Shown piece after piece: positions 25,845 to 34,515 of a stretch of DNA of 64,000 nucleotides. This DNA is from VMCP01 sp965655465 (GTDB lineage Bacteria; Bacteroidota; Bacteroidia; NS11-12g; UBA955). The stretch is from the NCBI GenBank assembly GCA_965655465.1, contig CBFHGY010000001.1:28845-92844 (forward strand), given 5' to 3'. Position 1 is the first letter of the stretch. The number at the start of each line of letters is the position of its first letter. The translations under genes and the position numbers were made by a program. Below the pieces are notes generated by a model, which was not told the origin of the DNA, did not search any database, and was given only the letters and a program-made list of their open reading frames with translations.

Positions 25845-28800
25845 ATGATGAAATTTAAACCCTTCGGTCTGTTTGTATTCTTAAGCACCTTATCGCTTGC
25901 AAGCTCAGTGTCGGCTGCCGACTTTTATGTTGACGCGGCGACAGGAGACAATACAAACTCAGGTAGTTCCGTAGCTCCATTTAAAACAATTCAATATGCC
26001 ATGACCGTTGTTTCGGATAACGACAAGGTATATATTGCAGGCGGCGATTATTCGGCCGATTCTGTAGCAATTAATAAAAATTTAGGCTTTTACCTAAACG
26101 GTACCGTGAAGGTGGGTATTCTCAGAATGTGTAAGTCTGGTGTATTGTTGAGTATCAACGAAAACTCATCAGGCCAATTAGACATTTCCGGGAAACTCTA
26201 TCTCGATAGCGGTAATATTTTGGCAAATAACACCAACAGAAAACTCCGCTTATTAGATGGTGCAAAACAATTGAATGGTTCTGTAAAATCTTTCATTGAT
26301 GGAGGATATTCCTTTCAATATGTAGCCAATACAAGTGCCAGTTTTACCTACCATATTGGAAATAATAAGGATTATCGGCCCATATATTTGGCAGGGATGA
26401 CACGTTCCACTATTGGTGCTGAAGATTACTATGCAGAGTTTCAACCGCTATCGGGCTTATTGGTAAATTCAAGTTTTGATGCTACAACCCGGAACATTTC
26501 TATATTAAACCGATGGTTTTTAAGCAAAACCAATAACTCGGTAACCACAACCAATATTCAATTGCGTTTTTATTACGACAATACAACCAATGACGATCAA
26601 GTTTATGAAGCTTCTCAATTGCAAATATTGCGATCAGTTGCTTCCGCACCTTGGGTGGTATTGAATAAGGGGGGATCTGCGGATCGCGTGGGTTCAATCA
26701 CTACAGGGGTAATGGCATCCGGTGATTTAGGGCACTTCGTTTTAGGTAATTTTAAAGGAGGAGCCAATTACCAAGGAGGAATTAATACCTTGGGGAATAC
26801 TACAGATCCTTTTATCAAAATTGTTCGTTTAGAAAGCAAGAAATGCGAGGAAGATACCCTTAAATTTAAGGCAATTGTTAAAAATGTTGTGGTCGGTACG
26901 GATTATTTTACTTGGACATTTGGCGATCAAAGTGCATATACATCAGTGGGATACACGAAATATAATAATACCACAGTACCTACGTTTCCAACAATGCCAG
27001 ATACGCTTGCGTTTCACGTATACCGGGTAGCTGGTAGCTTCATAGCCAGTGTAGAAGTAGAAAGGGTTTTGAACTCGAAAAAAGATAAAACCAATTTACC
27101 CATTAGCATTTTTATAAATCCTGAAACCAATACCGATGGCGGTAAATGGTTGAGTTATGAGAGCTATCCCAACAAAGGATTAGATACCGTTAGTAACTTG
27201 TTTGTTTGTCAAGGACAAATGTTTTGGGTTGTAGATAAGTACTCAATTAGCCGCGAATTATCACCCGCCAAAATAACCGAATCTTTATATTCATCAAAGT
27301 TTGAAATTGATGGACTTTTGCCCGCATTCGATAGCACCTTTATACCTCCCAAAGCAGCCTTAGATACGTTTAAAACTGCGATAAACGCTTCAGGACCTTA
27401 TACGGTAAGAGTTACACGAACCACCAACAAAGGTTGTGTTGCCTCAGAGAAAATGGATATTCGTATTTTTAGCAATCCAGGTCCCTTGCTCGACTTTACA
27501 CCTAAATGCGAAACGCCTCCATTAACTACGATAAACCCAATAAATAATACCCCAGACCCCGAGCCTGATAACAAGGTGGTAAGTTGGGATTGGCATTACA
27601 GAGGCGTTTCTGTTATCAATCAAAAGGTAAATAAAAATTATATTTTTACAGGCGCCGATCCAACTCCTAATATGGTTAAATTGGTTGTTCGAACTAACAA
27701 AGGATGTGTGGATTCTACAGAAATGGATGTTACCGTTTACCCCAAACCTATTGTAAACAAAGCCAATTTCCGAAATGTATGTTTCGGAGAAACCACCGAA
27801 TACGATCCAGATCCATTCGCGGTAATTAATTATGGGGGAAGTATCGAACATTACATTTGGTATTTTGATCTTGATAGCATTCAATTGAAACCAGATTCTA
27901 ATCGCTATACTACCTATACCTATGGCCGCCCAGATTTATATCGTGTAAGATTGAAATTAGTTTCAGATAAGAACTGTGTGACCAACTTAGATACCAATTT
28001 ACGTATTCATCCGCGTCCGCAACCCGAGTTTCAAACTCAAAGTATGTGTTTTGGAGATACTACTCGCTTCCGTCGCGTGCTCAAAAGATACCCAATCGAA
28101 GACAGTATGTATTATCGTTGGTATATCAACTATGAATTTGTGAAGCAAGACACTGCACTCAAATATTATTTTAACAGTCCAGGTATTTACAATGTTTCCT
28201 TAGTGGGAGAATCTTTAGTGGGTTGTTCCGATTCGGCAATTGGTATAGTTCGTTCTTTTCCTGTGCCTAATCCTACATTAGGCCTGAATCAAAGCGTGTT
28301 GGGCAATGATACCTTCCAATGTTTGAATGCCAATCGCTATACCTTAGACTATAATTTTGGTTTAGACTTATACGATACTTTAGATAATTCGATATTAGAA
28401 TTTGGGGATTCTACTTTTGAAAGTCCAGCTACTACTACCGTCTATCGTTATAATAAAGCAGATACCTTTACATTAAAACTAAGGGTTGAAAATATCAATG
28501 GTTGTGCCGACAGTGTCTATCAGACCGTCGTAGTTTGGCCCTCTCCAATTGCCGATTTTAGTTTTGAAGGAATTTGTATGCCAGACTCTGTAACTTTTGT
28601 GGATACGAGCAGTACTTCCGAATATCCTATCGCAAATCGTTATTGGGATTTTGGTGACGCTTCTGTGGATACAGGTTCGGTATTTATTAAACACCCTTAT
28701 CCAAATTCGGGTCCTTATACGGTACAACTTATCGTAGAATCTGCATTAGGGTGCACGGATACCACCACTAAGTTATTGGACTCCTTGGTTGATAAGCCTA

Positions 28801-29522
28801 TAACGAATTGGGCACTTATTAGAGGATCTATGCCAATTTGTAGTAGTGATTCAGTAGTTTTTGAAGCTCAAGGAGGCGATTCCTTGGTTTGGAGTATCGA
28901 TGGCGATACAAGCGCCCAAAAGGCATTCAAAACCAGTGGAACCTATTATTTCACTGCAATTAACAAAGGGCTGTGTTCTTCAACAGATTCGGTTCAAGTA
29001 TTTGCCTATACTCCAACCGATATCATAACCAACCCCGACACGGTTATATACAGAGGACGTCAAGTTAATCTGTACGTTAAAAATGCAGCATTCAATATCA
29101 AATGGAGTCCAACGGAGTTTTTGATGGGAGATTCTTCTAAAACAACGGTAAAAACAGCGCAGTTAATCGATAGTATCCGTTTCTATGTCACGGCTTTAGA
29201 TTCTAACGGTTGTCCAGATATGGATTCGGTAACCATTAAAATCATAGATCCTCCATTGGTGAAAATTCCAAATATCATTACGCCTAATGGCGATGAAGAA
29301 AATCAAACATGGAATTTGATAGACATCCCAGATTTGTTCTTATATAATATCGTAATTTCAGACAGACAGGGCAAGAGGGTTTACGAGTCTGAGAATTATA
29401 AAAACGATTGGGCTGCCACCGATATGAATGGTATCGATTTACCGAATGGGGTCTATTTCTATCACATGAAAAACCGCCAAACGAATCAATTATACAGAGG
29501 CTACATCCAAGTAATACGCTAG
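25845..29522 (+). CDS. Large T9SS type B surface protein with PKD-like repeats
   Basis: A 1225-residue secreted protein. It has a signal peptide (ending SVSAAD) and an N-terminal region resembling a right-handed parallel beta-helix (DFYVDAATGDNTNSGS, PFKTIQYA). From about 330 to 1000 run several PKD-like beta domains, recognisable by repeats of GDxSxxxxxxxxxxY and YTVQLIVESALGCTDTT-type endings. The last ~86 residues are a type B (gliding-motility-associated, CHU_C) sorting domain starting IPNIITPNGDEENQ and ending with a YFYHMKN-type strand. Type B cargo usually needs a PorP/SprF partner, and one follows after 4 bases, the sprB-sprF order seen in gliding Flavobacterium. A surface adhesin is likely; the ligand is unknown. 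No clear TAnnTTTG box precedes it. Confidence 0.88.
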   Translation: MMKFKPFGLFVFLSTLSLASSVSAADFYVDAATGDNTNSGSSVAPFKTIQYAMTVVSDNDKVYIAGGDYSADSVAINKNLGFYLNGTVKVGILRMCKSGVLLSINENSSGQLDISGKLYLDSGNILANNTNRKLRLLDGAKQLNGSVKSFIDGGYSFQYVANTSASFTYHIGNNKDYRPIYLAGMTRSTIGAEDYYAEFQPLSGLLVNSSFDATTRNISILNRWFLSKTNNSVTTTNIQLRFYYDNTTNDDQVYEASQLQILRSVASAPWVVLNKGGSADRVGSITTGVMASGDLGHFVLGNFKGGANYQGGINTLGNTTDPFIKIVRLESKKCEEDTLKFKAIVKNVVVGTDYFTWTFGDQSAYTSVGYTKYNNTTVPTFPTMPDTLAFHVYRVAGSFIASVEVERVLNSKKDKTNLPISIFINPETNTDGGKWLSYESYPNKGLDTVSNLFVCQGQMFWVVDKYSISRELSPAKITESLYSSKFEIDGLLPAFDSTFIPPKAALDTFKTAINASGPYTVRVTRTTNKGCVASEKMDIRIFSNPGPLLDFTPKCETPPLTTINPINNTPDPEPDNKVVSWDWHYRGVSVINQKVNKNYIFTGADPTPNMVKLVVRTNKGCVDSTEMDVTVYPKPIVNKANFRNVCFGETTEYDPDPFAVINYGGSIEHYIWYFDLDSIQLKPDSNRYTTYTYGRPDLYRVRLKLVSDKNCVTNLDTNLRIHPRPQPEFQTQSMCFGDTTRFRRVLKRYPIEDSMYYRWYINYEFVKQDTALKYYFNSPGIYNVSLVGESLVGCSDSAIGIVRSFPVPNPTLGLNQSVLGNDTFQCLNANRYTLDYNFGLDLYDTLDNSILEFGDSTFESPATTTVYRYNKADTFTLKLRVENINGCADSVYQTVVVWPSPIADFSFEGICMPDSVTFVDTSSTSEYPIANRYWDFGDASVDTGSVFIKHPYPNSGPYTVQLIVESALGCTDTTTKLLDSLVDKPITNWALIRGSMPICSSDSVVFEAQGGDSLVWSIDGDTSAQKAFKTSGTYYFTAINKGLCSSTDSVQVFAYTPTDIITNPDTVIYRGRQVNLYVKNAAFNIKWSPTEFLMGDSSKTTVKTAQLIDSIRFYVTALDSNGCPDMDSVTIKIIDPPLVKIPNIITPNGDEENQTWNLIDIPDLFLYNIVISDRQGKRVYESENYKNDWAATDMNGIDLPNGVYFYHMKNRQTNQLYRGYIQVIR

Positions 29523-29526
29523 AAAA

Positions 29527-30867
29527 ATGAAAAAAATCACCATTACATTGCTCATAGTAAGCCAGTTGTTTCAAACAACTTGGGCGCAAATGGGTGCACG
29601 CATAGATCAATTTTATTTGGATCGTTCCATATTAATCCCGGCAGCTGTTGCACACACGGAAGAGGGTTATTTTAGCACCTATTACAATAAATTGTTTATA
29701 GATGTTCCAGGAGCCCCTCAACATACCAGTATCAATGGTGCCATGCCTGGACCTAACGGGAATACGGCTTTTGGCATATTTTACATGAAAGAAAACATTG
29801 CATTTTCTGAAATGCATAATGCCTATGCTACTTACGCTTATGCATTTAATTTAGGTTCTGAAACTAAATTGAGTCTTGGAGTAAGCGCAGGTGTACTAAG
29901 TCAAAATTTTGATGCTTCGAAAGCAGTATATTACGATGAAAATGATGCTAAAATTACCGCACTCATGTTCAGTGCCCCTGTAGTACGTGCTGATTTAAGA
30001 GCGTCGATGTATGTTTCTGCTCCCAAATGGTATTCTGGATTGTCTGTTACAAGACTTCCAGAACCCCGATTTGACTATTCCTATTATAATTATGCGGCGA
30101 GTTATGATTTGCAATCTCAAGCTAATTTTCTTCTAGGATTTAACTTGCCTGTAGATGATAACTTTAAATTACAACCTGCTGTTAATCTTGGAACTTACAA
30201 TTGGGATTACATGTATTTTCAAGCCAATGTAAATCTTGAATTCAAAGAGAAAGTTTGGTTGGGTTTGGGGATCAATAATATTTGGCAAGCTGGATTTAAT
30301 GTAGGGGTAAAACCTCAAGAAAATGTTACCGTTGCCTATTCGTATAAGTTACCAGACGGACCACAAAAAGGCCTTTTGGGCCCAATCCATGAGTTTACCG
30401 CAATTATTGGTTTTTCCGCATTGGGTGGAGGTTCTGGGTCCTCATCCGACTCAGATTCAGACTCTGATGGAAATTCAGGGCTTTCTAGCGATAATGATTA
30501 CGATGGGGAAGGCGTGTCACCTAGTGACAGACCCAAAAAGCAAGTTACCGCCAAACAATATGAAGATATGGAAGCTTTCGGTCTTGGGAACGATTCTAGT
30601 GGTATAAATTTACCTCCAATTCCAAAATTAAAACCCGAACCCGGTCATTATCTAGTAACCGGACTCCATGCCACGGAGGAAAAGGCGAATCAGCAAATTA
30701 AAGAATTGTATATTAAAAATGTTATTGCCTTTAAATTTTACGATCCTCGTGTAAAATCCTACTATGTTTTTGTTAAGAAATACAGCAACGAAAAAGATGC
30801 GAACAAAGGCGAATTTTACTTCGAAGGACAAGTTCCTCGGGTTTGGATCCGCGAAATACGCGAATAA
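29527..30867 (+). CDS. PorP/SprF-family T9SS membrane protein with C-terminal SPOR-like domain
   Basis: A 446-residue protein with a signal peptide ending TWAQ and then the PorP/SprF barrel (to ~300). The family pattern of aromatic strands is clear (YFSTYYNKLFIDVPGAP, FGIFYMKENIAF, LSLGVSAGVLSQNF). A Ser/Asp/Gly-rich linker at ~301-335 with S-D-S-D-S-D repeats follows. The C-terminal ~80 residues look like a SPOR peptidoglycan-binding repeat (GHYLVTGLHATEEKANQQI, then SYYVFVKKY). PorP/SprF proteins attach PorE and help deliver type B cargo; here the SPOR-like part would face the periplasm and could tether the barrel to the cell wall. It starts 4 bases after the cargo gene, so the pair is one operon. 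Confidence 0.85.
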   Translation: MKKITITLLIVSQLFQTTWAQMGARIDQFYLDRSILIPAAVAHTEEGYFSTYYNKLFIDVPGAPQHTSINGAMPGPNGNTAFGIFYMKENIAFSEMHNAYATYAYAFNLGSETKLSLGVSAGVLSQNFDASKAVYYDENDAKITALMFSAPVVRADLRASMYVSAPKWYSGLSVTRLPEPRFDYSYYNYAASYDLQSQANFLLGFNLPVDDNFKLQPAVNLGTYNWDYMYFQANVNLEFKEKVWLGLGINNIWQAGFNVGVKPQENVTVAYSYKLPDGPQKGLLGPIHEFTAIIGFSALGGGSGSSSDSDSDSDGNSGLSSDNDYDGEGVSPSDRPKKQVTAKQYEDMEAFGLGNDSSGINLPPIPKLKPEPGHYLVTGLHATEEKANQQIKELYIKNVIAFKFYDPRVKSYYVFVKKYSNEKDANKGEFYFEGQVPRVWIREIRE

Positions 30868-30891
30868 TAATTCCTAAATTGATGTTTAACG

Positions 30892-30926
30892 GAGAGGCTG
30901 CTTATGATACAATTAAGCAGCCTCTC
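30892..30926. terminator. 13-bp perfect hairpin, likely terminator
   Basis: Arms 30892-30904 and 30914-30926 are exact reverse complements (GAGAGGCTGCTTA) with a 9-base loop. It is followed by TTGC, not a U-run, so it may work with Rho or stabilise the 3' end. The remaining 150 bases up to the DUF4159 gene hold nothing I recognise. Confidence 0.6.
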
Positions 30927-31076
30927 TTGCATTTATGCATAATGACGGCTACAGGACCAATGGACTTTGAAGGGGTCTTTGTTGTGTCCAAAAAGGTAAA
31001 GTATTGGATATAATAAGATTGTTTGGGTAGGTGTAATTTTAATATCAACTGAGCTGAATTTGCCTACTTGGACTCC

Positions 31077-31757
31077 TTATTTAGGTGCAGTTAATGCGTA
31101 TTGAATGATGTTTGCTCCCATTCTCAGCGCTTGTTGCCTAATGGGTTCTGGGTCATTATAAACTTCTGCATCTTCCCATCCGTTCCCTAGGTCGCTCTCG
31201 TAATCGTAAAAGCAAACCATACGCTCTTTGTAAACCAGAGCAAACCCTTGAGGCCGTTTTCCTTCATGTTCATGAACCTTAGGAAGTCCATTGGGGAATT
31301 TGAAATCTTGATGATAGATGGGATGTGTAAATGGAATTTCTACAAAACTCAATTCGGGAAAAACCTTTTTCATTTCCCTCCGAATAAAATCGTTCATCCC
31401 GTAATTATCGCAAATATGAAGAAATCCGCCGGCTATTAAATAGGCCCTTAAATTGCGCGCCTCTTGATCACTAAAAATAACATTCCCGTGTCCGGTCAAA
31501 AAGCAATAAGGGTATTTGAAAATATCTTCAGAGCCCACTTCTACAACCTTCTCGGTTTTGTTTATTTGCATATTCAATTCCGAATTGCAAAAAACAGCTA
31601 AATTATACAAAGCGGTTTTACTCGAATACCAATCACCTCCGCCATTGTACTTTAAACGAGCGATACTAATGGGCGCTTGTGCGTGAGCTACGGGGGAATT
31701 CCCCCAGAAAAAAAGGGATGTAAATATCAATTGTAACCAAGTTGAACGCCGCCACAT
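31077..31757 (-). CDS. DUF4159 exported protein
   Basis: A 226-residue protein of the DUF4159 family, with a signal peptide ending VAHAQ. The family-typical start IARLKYNGGGDWYSSKTALYNLA is present, as are the glutamine-amidotransferase-like strands YCFLTGHG and LIAGGFLHICDN, and the HPIYHQDFKFPNGLPKV region. Members are usually near MoxR/VWA gene clusters in Bacteroidota; no such genes are here. It lies 8 bases after uppP and is the last gene of the ftsX-DUF3098-uppP chain. Its biochemical role is unknown. Confidence 0.82.
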   Translation of the reverse strand: MWRRSTWLQLIFTSLFFWGNSPVAHAQAPISIARLKYNGGGDWYSSKTALYNLAVFCNSELNMQINKTEKVVEVGSEDIFKYPYCFLTGHGNVIFSDQEARNLRAYLIAGGFLHICDNYGMNDFIRREMKKVFPELSFVEIPFTHPIYHQDFKFPNGLPKVHEHEGKRPQGFALVYKERMVCFYDYESDLGNGWEDAEVYNDPEPIRQQALRMGANIIQYALTAPK

Positions 31758-31765
31758 GTACCCTC

Positions 31766-32527
31766 TTACATTATACTAAGAAGGAAAATGGCTCCGATAA
31801 TAATTCGATATATACCAAACCATTTAAACCCATTCTTTTGCACCATTCCTATGAAAAATTTCACCGCAATGGCAGCTGTGATAAAGCTAATTACATTGCC
31901 TATAGCGATATCGCTAAGGTTTTCAGCGTTCAATTCTTCCCAGTTTTTCAACACTTTGTAGCCTGCGGCAGCACTCAATGTGGGTATAGCGAGGAAAAAA
32001 GAAAATTCAGTTGCCGCTTTTTTACTTAGTTTGCGACCTAATGCCCCCATAATGGTAGCAGCACTCCTTGAAGTTCCCGGTATCATGGCAAAAGTTTGCA
32101 CAGTTCCAATGATTAAAGCATCCTTTAAGGTAATATCATCGACTTCTTTGGTTCCCTCTGGCAGAATTTTATCGATTACTAAAAGTAAAACACCTACCGC
32201 GATCAGCATAATTCCAACTATAGCTGGAGTTTGAAGTAACTGTTCTAAATAATCATCGAATGCCAATCCTAAAATAGCCGCAGGAATAAAACCGATAACC
32301 AGTTTTTGATAGAATTGGAACCAGTTTTTTTGAAAAAAGCGCTTCCAATATAAAACGACCACCGATAAAATAGCGCCAAATTGAATAGATATAATATAGG
32401 TGTCCATCTGGGCTCCTTTCAAGTTCATCCATTCTGAGAACATCATGAGATGCCCTGTACTGCTAACCGGTAGGTATTCCGTTATGCCCTCAACTACGGA
32501 TAGTATGAGGTTCTCAATAAAGGTCAT
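31766..32527 (-). CDS. uppP: Undecaprenyl-diphosphatase (BacA type)
   Basis: UppP/BacA removes one phosphate from undecaprenyl diphosphate, recycling the lipid carrier for peptidoglycan and polysaccharide synthesis; loss causes bacitracin sensitivity. The protein is 253 residues with multiple membrane helices. The two catalytic motifs are visible: the glutamate/serine region VEGITEYLPVSSTGH near the N-terminus and the arginine loop GTSRSAATIMGALG near 150-165. Its start overlaps the DUF3098 stop by ATGA, so translation is coupled. Confidence 0.97.
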   Translation of the reverse strand: MTFIENLILSVVEGITEYLPVSSTGHLMMFSEWMNLKGAQMDTYIISIQFGAILSVVVLYWKRFFQKNWFQFYQKLVIGFIPAAILGLAFDDYLEQLLQTPAIVGIMLIAVGVLLLVIDKILPEGTKEVDDITLKDALIIGTVQTFAMIPGTSRSAATIMGALGRKLSKKAATEFSFFLAIPTLSAAAGYKVLKNWEELNAENLSDIAIGNVISFITAAIAVKFFIGMVQKNGFKWFGIYRIIIGAIFLLSIM

Positions 32528-32760
32528 TTCTTACGAAAGAAGATGGCGTAAATTCCTAATCCAAAGCCTAAGAGGACCACTACAGGAGCTAAGGTGGTGC
32601 GACGGAAATCGTAAATATCACCCGTGGTGCCACTCATTAAAAAAAATCCTACAATAACGATACCGAGACTTGCGGCAATGAGACTGAAGTTTTCTTTTCC
32701 AAATACCATTTCCTTAGATGAGGAGGTATTGTTAGACTGATTCTTAATTTTATCTTTCAT
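32524..32760 (-). CDS. DUF3098 small membrane protein
   Basis: A 78-residue protein with an N-terminal polar tail (residues 1-25, N/S-rich) and two predicted membrane helices (~26-45 and ~58-75) joined by GDIYDFRRTTLAP, ending in a basic tail FFRKK. It fits DUF3098, a family I know only from Bacteroidota next to ftsX and uppP. Its start overlaps the ftsX stop by one base (TAATG) and its stop overlaps uppP, so all three are probably translated together. The function is unknown; the position suggests work at the division or wall-synthesis site. Confidence 0.85.
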   Translation of the reverse strand: MKDKIKNQSNNTSSSKEMVFGKENFSLIAASLGIVIVGFFLMSGTTGDIYDFRRTTLAPVVVLLGFGLGIYAIFFRKK

Positions 32761-33641
32761 TAGTATAGATTTTCAATTTTCATTTTGAGGAACTTACGAG
32801 TGCTGATCCAAGACGAAACAGCAGCGAGTAAGACTCCAAAAATAGCGATAGAAAGTGAAAAAATACCCAATTGTTTAAAATCGATATGTGCGTTAATGGT
32901 TTTTAACATGGGAAACAATTCCGTATTGTTCGGAATTCCCCAAAATACAAGCCAAACACAGAAACCGGCGAATGGAATTCCGGTAAGGGCATGCCGCACA
33001 AATTTCCAAATAAAAGGTCTTACAATAAAGCCATTTGTAGCACCTACTAACTGCATGCTTTTTATGGTATGCCGGTTGGCAAAGATTCCAAGTCGTACCG
33101 AACTTTGGATTAACACAATCGCCACCAAACACAAAAGAAGCGTGATGCTAGCGGCTGCAACTTGTATTTTTTGTAGATTTTCAGTCATCGATTCCAACCA
33201 ATTTTGTTGAAAAATAACGTCTTCTACATTTTCTTGTTGTTTGAAATACGCACTTAGTTCGGTAAAGAATTTCGGTTTGGCATATGCCGCTTTGGGGTAA
33301 ATTTCCAGACTTAAGGGTAAAGATACCGTTTCTACATAACTCATGAAATTGGGGTCGTATTTATCTCCCATTTCTAGCATAGCCTGTTCTTTTGATACAA
33401 ATTTGGTGGTTTTTACCCAAGGCTTCTTTTGCACTTCCTTTTGAAATTCGCGCACGAAACCCTCGTTTACGTCGTCGTTGAAATAAATATCGATGCTCGT
33501 GGTTTCAAGCCAATAATTTCCCAAACCTTGAAAAGCAAGCCAACTCGTAGATAATAGGCCCAACATGAACATCACGGCCGTTAAACTTAAAATACTCGGC
33601 AACGCCGACGGTTTTTTGCGTTTTACGCGTTTTTCTTCCAT
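32760..33641 (-). CDS. ftsX: Cell division protein FtsX (permease-like)
   Basis: A 293-residue FtsX: a basic cytoplasmic N-terminus, transmembrane helix 1 (~18-42, LSLTAVMFMLGLLSTSWLA), a periplasmic domain (~45-155), and three C-terminal helices with the FtsX core. With FtsE it activates periplasmic amidases during division; ftsE is not adjacent, while an N-acetylmuramoyl-L-alanine amidase gene lies at 50400. The start is taken as ATG 33641; GTG 33662 would add seven residues. No exact TAnnTTTG box is found upstream. Confidence 0.9.
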   Translation of the reverse strand: MEEKRVKRKKPSALPSILSLTAVMFMLGLLSTSWLAFQGLGNYWLETTSIDIYFNDDVNEGFVREFQKEVQKKPWVKTTKFVSKEQAMLEMGDKYDPNFMSYVETVSLPLSLEIYPKAAYAKPKFFTELSAYFKQQENVEDVIFQQNWLESMTENLQKIQVAAASITLLLCLVAIVLIQSSVRLGIFANRHTIKSMQLVGATNGFIVRPFIWKFVRHALTGIPFAGFCVWLVFWGIPNNTELFPMLKTINAHIDFKQLGIFSLSIAIFGVLLAAVSSWISTRKFLKMKIENLY

Positions 33642-33703
33642 ACGAATATTTGCGAAGTTCACAAATAACTAGGGTTAATGAAAAAATAGTTTTCCGCAAT
33701 ACG

Positions 33704-33711
33704 TACTTTTG
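33704..33711 (+). promoter_or_regulatory. -7 promoter box TActTTTG
   Basis: Exact TAnnTTTG match 30 bases before ATG 33742. This leader is longer than that of most genes here. Confidence 0.45.
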
Positions 33712-33741
33712 TCTAACTCATTATTCAATCTCTGTACCTGC

Positions 33742-34488
33742 ATGCAACTATTAAAACAAATAGACATAAATAAAGTCTTATTCATTGATATCGAGACGGT
33801 TCCTGCAACGCCTTCTTACTCGAATCTCGATGAACGTTGGAAAAAACTCTGGGATAAAAAGTCGCAAAGTTTAATTAAAGAAAGTTTTACCGCGTCTGAC
33901 CTTTACGATAGAGCGGCTATTTATGCAGAATTTGGAAAAATTGTGTGTATCTGTGCGGGTATTTTAACAGGGTATCCCGACAATCCACAATTGCGATTAA
34001 AGTCATTTGCAGGTCATAATGAAAAAAAATTGCTGCAAGAGTTTGCCGATTTGTTGAGGGGATATTTCAGTACCCCCAACTCTAGACTTTGTGCTCACAA
34101 TGGAAAGGAATTTGATTTCCCCTATCTATCCAGACGCATGCTGATAAATGGCGTTCAGTTACCCGTAATGTTAGATAATGCCGGAAAAAAGCCTTGGGAA
34201 ATCAATCATTTAGATACCATGGAGATTTGGAAGATGGGCGATTTTAAAAGCTTTACATCTTTAGACTTACTTGCTGCAGTATTCGATATCCCTACTCCAA
34301 AGGATGATATAGATGGCAGTATGGTGGCCGATGTTTATTATCAAGAAAAAGATTTAAATCGGATTGTTCATTATTGTCTTAAAGATGTTGTTACCCTTAC
34401 ACAGGTCTTTTTAAAGTTGATGAACCAATCAGTTATACCCGAGAATGGAATCCACTATCCCGAGTTGGGCAACGAAAACACGCCATAA
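33742..34488 (+). CDS. 3'-5' exonuclease of the PolB-like DEDDy family
   Basis: A 248-residue ribonuclease H-fold exonuclease. Exo I is D16-I-E18 in LFIDIETVP. Exo II is the aspartate in AHNGKEFDFPYL, and Exo III has the YxxxD spacing in HYCLKDVVTL, placing it in the DEDDy group. There is no polymerase domain, so it is a stand-alone nuclease like those annotated as PolB-like exonucleases; its DNA or RNA preference is unknown. ATG 33742 is preferred to the upstream TTG 33709, which lies inside the -7 box. It is divergent from ftsX and its stop is 27 bases before the next ATG. Confidence 0.85.
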   Translation: MQLLKQIDINKVLFIDIETVPATPSYSNLDERWKKLWDKKSQSLIKESFTASDLYDRAAIYAEFGKIVCICAGILTGYPDNPQLRLKSFAGHNEKKLLQEFADLLRGYFSTPNSRLCAHNGKEFDFPYLSRRMLINGVQLPVMLDNAGKKPWEINHLDTMEIWKMGDFKSFTSLDLLAAVFDIPTPKDDIDGSMVADVYYQEKDLNRIVHYCLKDVVTLTQVFLKLMNQSVIPENGIHYPELGNENTP

Positions 34489-34503
34489 CATGTCTATTTT
34501 TCA

Positions 34504-34511
34504 TATATTTG
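34504..34511 (+). promoter_or_regulatory. -7 promoter box TAtaTTTG
   Basis: Exact TAnnTTTG match ending 4 bases before the ATG at 34516. A leaderless mRNA is predicted. Confidence 0.65.
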
Positions 34512-34515
34512 TGTT

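Noticed and set aside
30450..30480. S-D repeat region as a microsatellite
   Set aside because: It is a short coding linker with varied codons, not a clean tandem repeat.
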